The position numbers were made by a program, and so were the translations under genes. Under the pieces are notes generated by a model. That model was not told the DNA's origin. It searched no databases and saw nothing but the letters and a program-made list of their open reading frames with translations. 29,000 nt of DNA from Reclinomonas americana ATCC 50394 (Eukaryota > Jakobida > Jakobea > Jakobida), in assembly GCA_048213135.1 (NCBI GenBank), contig PS015135.1:11693-40692 (forward strand). Direction: 5' to 3'. This document shows, piece after piece, positions 27,710 through 29,000 of the stretch. The first letter of the stretch is position 1, and each line of letters starts with the position of its first letter.

Positions 27710-28880
27710 TTAGCAGGTGCTGGCGCAGCCAGTCTTCGAGCCGTCAACGGTGGAGAAGACGGCGATGCCCTGGCCGGCGACCGGGCACAGGATCGAGTCG
27801 GCGCGGCACTGGCAGTTGGTGCCAGAGTTGCCAGCGTTGCACACGCAAGCACCGTTGACGCACTTGCCGCCGTCGATGGCGCCACCATTGCCGGCCTTGG
27901 CGCCCACAGACTGGGCCAGGCAGTTGCTGTCGGTGGTGCAGGTGGTGGCGACGTTGCAGGCAGCGCCAGTGAAGCCGCTGTTGCACACGCAGTTGCCGCT
28001 GGCGTCGCACGAGCCGTTGCCGTTGCAGGTCGACGAGGCCAGGCAGTACTTGGAGCACGAGGCACCAAAGTAGTTGGTGATGCATTGGTTGCAGGCGGCA
28101 CCAGTGAAGTTGCCAGTGCACACGCAGGCGCCAGCGGCGTTGCACGAGCCGTTGCCGTTGCAGGTGGTCGAGGCCTGGCAGAAGGTGGCGCAAGTCGCAC
28201 CGTAGTAGTTAGCCTTGCACACGTTGCAAGCGGCGCCGGCGTAGTTGCCAGTGCACGCGCAGGCACCGTTGTTGTCGCAGGTGCCGTTGCCGTTGCAGGT
28301 GACGGCGGCCTGGCAGAGGGTGGCGCAGTTCGGGCCGTAGTAGTCGGTGGCGCAGTTGTTGCACGAGGCACCGGCGTAACCAGCGTTGCAGACGCAAGCA
28401 CCAGCCGCGTTACATGAGCCGTTGTTGTTGCAGGTCTTGACCGGGTGGCTAAGAAAAGCAATGTTTGCATGAGATACCGAAATCGAGACAAAACGACACA
28501 CGAGTCTCGTGAATGCGCTCACCAAGAGCAGAAAGGACCAGCCCAGGTAGCGCACACGTTGTTGTTGCCACCGAGGTTGAAGCAGTTCTGCATGGAGCTG
28601 ACGTCAGCATCGCGCGATCGGAGAAACACGTGTGTTGTCAGGCACACCAAATCGAGACGCAACGTTGTGGCACACGCAGGCACCCGACGAGCAGTAGCCC
28701 TGTTGACACAAGAAGAAGAGATGCGATGGGGTGAGATTCGATTAGAATAGAACCACAGAAAGGAGCTCGAGGTGGACGCACGTTCGAGTTGCACTCGTTG
28801 CCGTTGGGGCACAGGCCACCCTGGGCGTTGGCGACGGCCACAATGGCCACAAACAGAGCGAGGCAGGCAATGAACTTCAT
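27710..28880 (-). CDS. Secreted EGF-like, Cys/Asn/Gly-rich repeat protein
   Basis: Minus-strand exons: 28880-28782, 28699-28664, 28587-28523, 28448-27710, an intact 312-residue frame. The N-terminus MKFIACLALFVAIVAVANAQ is a textbook signal peptide with likely cleavage after ANA. Short cysteine exons follow, then about four EGF-like repeats of roughly 48 residues, built on TCNGNG(S/T)C, GxCxCxxxxxGAxC and a YYG/YFG block. A divergent Cys-rich end (NCLAQSVGAKAGNGG, then CQCRADSILC) closes the protein. There is no C-terminal membrane helix or visible GPI signal, so secretion to the medium, wall or matrix is inferred. Codon use is extreme: Asn is nearly always AAC, Cys nearly always TGC, Ala mostly GCC, which suggests high expression. 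Function is unknown; adhesion or extracellular coat is plausible. Confidence 0.9.
27956..28440 (-). repeat. Tandem EGF-like coding repeats, about 144 bp
   Basis: Repeats of about 144 bp share the coded core TCNGNG(S/T)C with AC(V/A)C and G(A/T)xC spacing. The nearly fixed codons make the DNA copies similar as well, so this region may vary in copy number between strains. Confidence 0.75.
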
Positions 28881-29000
28881 GATGAGGAGGTGAGGTCTGC
28901 TCTCAGAACGAGTGTAAAGATGCAATGATGCGACTATCGGCCACCACAGCGAACACGAGAGGGACAATGACCCAATTGAGATGCCGTGTTCGGAATGACC
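28881..29000 (-). promoter_or_regulatory. Upstream region of the secreted EGF-like gene
   Basis: The 120 bases upstream of the start codon reach the window edge. By position they hold the promoter and leader of what appears to be a highly expressed gene, but I see no confident TATA box or initiator. Confidence 0.3.

Noticed and set aside
27717-28417. Long plus-strand ORFs over the secreted EGF-like gene
   Set aside because: They are Ala/Val/Gly shadow translations caused by the extreme codon bias of the minus-strand gene, with no signal, domain or splice logic.

Overview
The window is nuclear DNA from an intron-rich, compact, GC-rich eukaryote, most likely a unicellular protist. Almost every gene is cut by 50-90 nt spliceosomal introns, and neighbouring genes lie only tens of bases apart. 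Nothing in the window places it in a named lineage. Eight N runs (2768-3347, 4008-4027, 4633-4652, 11912-12173, 12458-12549, 18481-18500, 20359-20378, 27572-27591) show a draft scaffold; five of them are exactly 20 N and look like placeholders.

Layout, left to right. 1-2045: a STE/MAP2K-like protein kinase (+), 5' end unresolved. 2193-14139: one very large coiled-coil gene (+) with more than 40 small exons; two contigs inside it (3348-4007 and 12174-12457) carry the same kind of exons on the minus strand and are probably scaffolded backwards. 14199-16875: a CWF19L1/Drn1-like lariat-debranching cofactor (+), 12 exons, including what looks like a U12-type AT-AC intron. 17054-17672: a small mitochondrial DUF1279/FAM210-like membrane protein (-). 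18174-20090: TRM6, and 20129-22199: TRM5 (both +, 38 nt apart), two tRNA methyltransferase genes. 22242-23274: 5-formyltetrahydrofolate cyclo-ligase (-). 23294-24112: an unrecognised intronless ORF (+), divergent from the cyclo-ligase with 19 nt between start codons. 24360-27528 and on into a gap: an LMBR1-family nine-helix membrane protein (+). 27710-28880: a secreted EGF-like, Asn/Gly/Cys-rich protein (-) with strongly biased codons.

Functional theme: several neighbours act on RNA or one-carbon metabolism (CWF19L1, TRM6, TRM5, cyclo-ligase), but apart from the close TRM6-TRM5 pair there is no evidence that the genes are co-regulated. The most unusual structures are the coiled-coil gene, where a repeat unit is exon-sized and intron-separated and then becomes an intron-free 99-bp tandem array, and the AT-AC intron. 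All exon models were read by eye from splice sites, reading frame and family resemblance; no transcript or database evidence was available.
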